Part shown: one piece after another, positions 61,996 to 64,000 of the stretch
Layout of the letters: each line of letters opens with the position of its first letter
Numbering within the stretch: position 1 is the stretch's first letter
Translations under genes and position numbers: made by a program
DNA from: Alkalihalophilus marmarensis DSM 21297
Lineage (GTDB): Bacteria; Bacillota; Bacilli; Bacillales; Bacillaceae_D
Length of the DNA stretch: 64,000 nt
Direction of reading: 5' to 3'
Assembly: GCF_000474275.2 (NCBI RefSeq)
Contig: NZ_ATAE01000020.1
Coordinates: forward strand, 1 to 64,000
The notes under the pieces: model-generated
The model's database searches: none
The model's input: only the letters and a program-made list of their open reading frames with translations
What the model was told of the DNA's origin: nothing

Positions 61996-62421
61996 TTAAA
62001 GATAGATAATGTGCGTTAGTCCCATAAGCGTCGCAATGGAAATAAATGTCGCTGCGGCCGCTATATCATGATAATACCTTCTCTGACTCTTATTCTCTTT
62101 CCACTCTTCAAAAGCTCGAAATGTACTTAGAACAGCCGAAAACAAAGTGAACACTACACTGCTTAATATATGTAAAACAGGTGACAAGTCAACAGATTCG
62201 GTAATAAGAACGACAAATAGCAATATTATAAATATCAATATCGATAGTGAAAACAACCCAATATCAACAGCAGTATAGATTAACTTTCTTTCTACGGAAA
62301 ATATACTTACTTTCCCCATTGGAATGCCCCATTTACGTTTAAAAAGATATTCTGAAACGATTAAAAAAGCTGCTAATATGAAGATAGTGCCTAAAATTAA
62401 CACGATAACCGCTGCTTGCAA
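61996..62421 (-). CDS. Membrane protein, tandem paralogue B
   Basis: A 141-residue four-helix protein. Helix 1 is followed by EYLFKRKWGIPMGK, then three more helices and a basic loop EWKENKSQRRYYHDI. The start is TTG 62421, seven bases after AAAGGAGG; the frame upstream to 62541 overlaps the paralogue and is false. The first 35 codons are almost identical in DNA to paralogue A. Function unknown. Confidence 0.72.
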   Translation of the reverse strand: MQAAVIVLILGTIFILAAFLIVSEYLFKRKWGIPMGKVSIFSVERKLIYTAVDIGLFSLSILIFIILLFVVLITESVDLSPVLHILSSVVFTLFSAVLSTFRAFEEWKENKSQRRYYHDIAAAATFISIATLMGLTHIIYL

Positions 62422-62489
62422 TCCATTTCCTCCTTTAATACTTAATGTAAATTCCAAACTCACAAACTGATTGCATTTTAGCTCATTCA

Positions 62490-62903
62490 TTAGAAATAAA
62501 TGATACTTATTAGACCTAAGAATGCTGACATAACTAGGCACATCACTACTGTGGCGATTTCATGATAGTACATTCTTTCACTTCGATTTTCTTTCCACCC
62601 TTCAACTGCACGCACTACAGATAGAAGCGCAAAAAATAGGGTCATTACGAAGCTATTAAATAGAGGAAGCAGTACACTGTTCGCTTGATATACAATAACA
62701 AGCATAATGAATACAGTTAGAATAAACAACACTAACAACCCTATCTCTACACCCGTATAAATTAATTTTCTCTCCTCAGAAAACATCGTTACCTTTCCTC
62801 TTGGAATGCCCCATTTACGTTTAAAAAGATATTCTGAAACGATCAAAAAAGCTGCTAATATGAAGATAGTGCCTAAAATTAACACGATAATCGCTGCTTG
62901 CAA
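62490..62903 (-). CDS. Membrane protein, tandem paralogue A
   Basis: A 137-residue four-helix protein with the same plan as paralogue B: EYLFKRKWGIPRGK after helix 1 and EGWKENRSERMYYHEI before the last helix. The start is TTG 62903, seven bases after AGGAGG. The remainder is clearly diverged from B (roughly half the residues shared by eye). The two follow one another on the same strand. Function unknown. Confidence 0.72.
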   Translation of the reverse strand: MQAAIIVLILGTIFILAAFLIVSEYLFKRKWGIPRGKVTMFSEERKLIYTGVEIGLLVLFILTVFIMLVIVYQANSVLLPLFNSFVMTLFFALLSVVRAVEGWKENRSERMYYHEIATVVMCLVMSAFLGLISIIYF

Positions 62904-62931
62904 TCCATTTCCTCCTGACATCATTAATCAA

Positions 62932-63171
62932 CTAGCTTCCTAGCATCACACTCTGCACACCCACAATTAAAACAAACATCGCCGCAAAAACACTTAAATA
63001 CCCTGCAGCCGCTTTTGTATTTTTTCGTAATTCAATCACACCTGTTGTGAGAAGCATCATGCCTAAAAGGAACATAAGAAGATTCATATAATCAAAGTTT
63101 TGCGTGAACTTTCCAAAAGAAGCCAAGCCAACAACAGCTATTGCTAAGACAAACCGTAGTACATGTAAAAT
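62932..63171 (-). CDS. YczI/DUF3953-like membrane protein with probable AUU start
   Basis: A protein of 79 residues if read from ATT 63171. It then begins (M)LHVLRFVLAIAVVGLASFG, matching the usual N-terminal helix of small YczI-type proteins, and has two further helices. AGGAGGAG lies eight bases before the ATT, and the codon before is a stop, so no ATG/GTG/TTG exists in that stretch. The alternative TTG at 63126 (64 residues) cuts off the first helix and has no ribosome site. Confidence 0.62.
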   Translation of the reverse strand: MLHVLRFVLAIAVVGLASFGKFTQNFDYMNLLMFLLGMMLLTTGVIELRKNTKAAAGYLSVFAAMFVLIVGVQSVMLGS

Positions 63172-63207
63172 CTAGATCTCCTCCTATTCCTACAGAAACG
63201 TTCCTGC

Positions 63208-63468
63208 TTATATCTTCATTTTCTGGTACTGAATCTCTATATTTTTTGCAACTTCAAGACTTGCTCCTTCGTCATACACAATCCCATTTACTTCTGCTCC
63301 AATCGAAGCTTTTGAGTATTTTTTTAAAATGAGATCACCTTGTACTGGAGCCGTTAACTCTAATTTGGCACCTGGTAAAACCGTGAGATTGCCATTAATC
63401 TCAGCCATCACTTTTGTATCTGCTTCTATAATGACATCGCTGTTTCGTTTTTCAAAAAATAAGTTCAT
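63208..63468 (-). CDS. Small beta-repeat protein, possibly bactofilin-like
   Basis: An 86-residue soluble protein. Short strands with regular glycines, such as AEINGNLTVLPGAKLELTAP and VQGDLILKKYSKASIGAEVNG, suggest a right-handed beta-helix resembling polymer-forming (bactofilin) or adhesin repeats. It is too short for a full bactofilin. AGGAG ten bases before the ATG supports the start. It lies 36 bases before the YczI-like gene. Confidence 0.6.
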   Translation of the reverse strand: MNLFFEKRNSDVIIEADTKVMAEINGNLTVLPGAKLELTAPVQGDLILKKYSKASIGAEVNGIVYDEGASLEVAKNIEIQYQKMKI

Positions 63469-63624
63469 ATAGCTTCAACTCCTCTATCTTTCAACGGATA
63501 CCCACACCTTAACATAGAAATGTGAAATAAGTATAAAATCTGTCGCTTTATCCAAAATCTTCTTTTTATTATTTGTTACACTAGATAGAGAACTTTTGAA
63601 AGCTACGTTAGGAGAGGTTTACAT

Positions 63625-63798
63625 ATGGATGGCTATCATATTCCATCAATGATTTTTCAAGTATTTAATTTTATTATTTTGTTTACGATCATCTTTTTTA
63701 TTATTCGATATTTGGTGAATGCGTCTAAACAGCGTAAAGAGATAAATAGACGTTTGCAAGCTATTGAAGAAAAGCTGAATAATATGAATCATCGGTAG
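63625..63798 (+). CDS. Small membrane protein with coiled-coil tail
   Basis: A 57-residue protein: hydrophobic helix at about residues 8-32, then a basic amphipathic coiled coil (KEINRRLQAIEEKLNNM). AGGAGAGG precedes the ATG. It is followed 15 bases later by the CxxC protein gene in the same direction. Related in plan, not in sequence, to the 50-residue protein at 61513. Function unknown. Confidence 0.75.
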   Translation: MDGYHIPSMIFQVFNFIILFTIIFFIIRYLVNASKQRKEINRRLQAIEEKLNNMNHR

Positions 63799-63813
63799 AA
63801 GGAGGGATCATGC

Positions 63814-64000
63814 TTGAAATTACCTGCATGCTGGAGCTGTAAAAAACAGTTTATCTACGGAAAACTGTTACTGTTTTGGGGAGGAAGGACTATCTGCCCT
63901 CTCTGCGAAAAAACAAATTATTTAACCCCAGAATCAAGAAAAAAGGGCGCTTGGTATACACCGATTCTTATCATTCTCATGGTTATTGGCTTAAATATGT
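63814..64000 (+). CDS. CxxC...CPxC small membrane protein, incomplete at window end
   Basis: A TTG at 63814, seven bases after GGAGGG, starts MKLPACWSCKKQF; about 20 residues later comes ICPLCEK, then a hydrophobic segment (YTPILIILMVIGL) where the window ends. The spacing of the two cysteine pairs fits the Firmicute cxxc_20_cxxc family (TIGR04104), probably a zinc knuckle plus membrane anchor. The ATG seen three bases earlier is in another frame with an early stop. Confidence 0.75.
   Translation, partial: MKLPACWSCKKQFIYGKLLLFWGGRTICPLCEKTNYLTPESRKKGAWYTPILIILMVIGLNM

Overview
This window is chromosomal DNA of a low-to-mid GC Bacillaceae bacterium, probably an alkaliphilic or halotolerant Bacillus relative; the genus cannot be proved from the sequence. 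The reasons are GGAGG-type ribosome binding sites with frequent TTG/GTG starts, Bacillus-type LexA, CsoR, Fur and CcpA sites, a YolD / Y-polymerase pair, a MalKR-type two-component system with a malate carrier, and many Firmicute-style small membrane proteins. No rRNA, tRNA, CRISPR array, phage or complete insertion sequence is visible.

Layout. 0-5 kb: a beta-glucoside operon on the minus strand (GH1 beta-glucosidase, sugar-binding lipoprotein, two ABC permeases) read from a promoter flanked by LacI-type palindromes. 5.3-6.4 kb: an AIM24-family protein and a 21-bp tandem repeat array. 6.4-18.6 kb: a hexarate (glucarate/galactarate) catabolic island with galactarate dehydratase, a frameshifted glucarate dehydratase, a collapsed dehydrogenase, alpha-ketoglutarate semialdehyde dehydrogenase, KdgD, a TctABC tricarboxylate-type transporter, a UxuA-like TIM-barrel protein and a GntR/FadR regulator. 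Three near-identical TTGTnnnACAA operators tie the island together. 19-22.3 kb: copper homeostasis (csoR, copZ, copA and a small His-tailed membrane protein). 22.4-26.3 kb: a Fur-type siderophore ABC transporter on the plus strand. 26.4-30.3 kb: two tandem paralogous MEDS-PAS histidine kinases without a partner regulator. 30.3-34.1 kb: BCCT transporter, SDR enzyme, ACR3/BASS-type transporter. 34.1-39.1 kb: malate module (2HCT carrier, malic enzyme, MalR/MalK-like pair). 39.2-43.6 kb: SOS-type Y-family polymerase with a LexA box, universal stress protein, SulP anion transporter, and a YolD-like gene with a second LexA-like box; two more 21-bp arrays lie here. 43.7-64 kb: almost entirely minus-strand genes for small accessory functions: six GNAT acetyltransferases and one GNAT remnant, two DinB-fold proteins, an Ere-like esterase, APH-fold kinase, VOC protein, two HAD phosphatases, amidohydrolase, AEC transporter, LysR regulator, CcdA, an AAA ATPase and many small membrane proteins.

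The genes work as modules. GarD and GudD would both make 5-dehydro-4-deoxyglucarate; KdgD and the aldehyde dehydrogenase carry it to 2-oxoglutarate. Since gudD is frameshifted and a neighbouring dehydrogenase has collapsed, the glucarate branch looks as if it is being lost while the galactarate branch remains intact. The malate module pairs uptake with oxidative decarboxylation under a dedicated two-component system. The copper genes are controlled by CsoR-like palindromes placed inside promoters.

The least explained signal is a family of intergenic arrays (about 6.15-6.35, 40.64-40.80 and 43.08-43.27 kb) in which an ATTGCGTCAG-like core recurs every 21 bp, two helical turns, while the sequence between cores is largely diverged. 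Several genes shorter than 60 codons, a probable AUU start codon and a recently duplicated or converted membrane-protein pair are also described.
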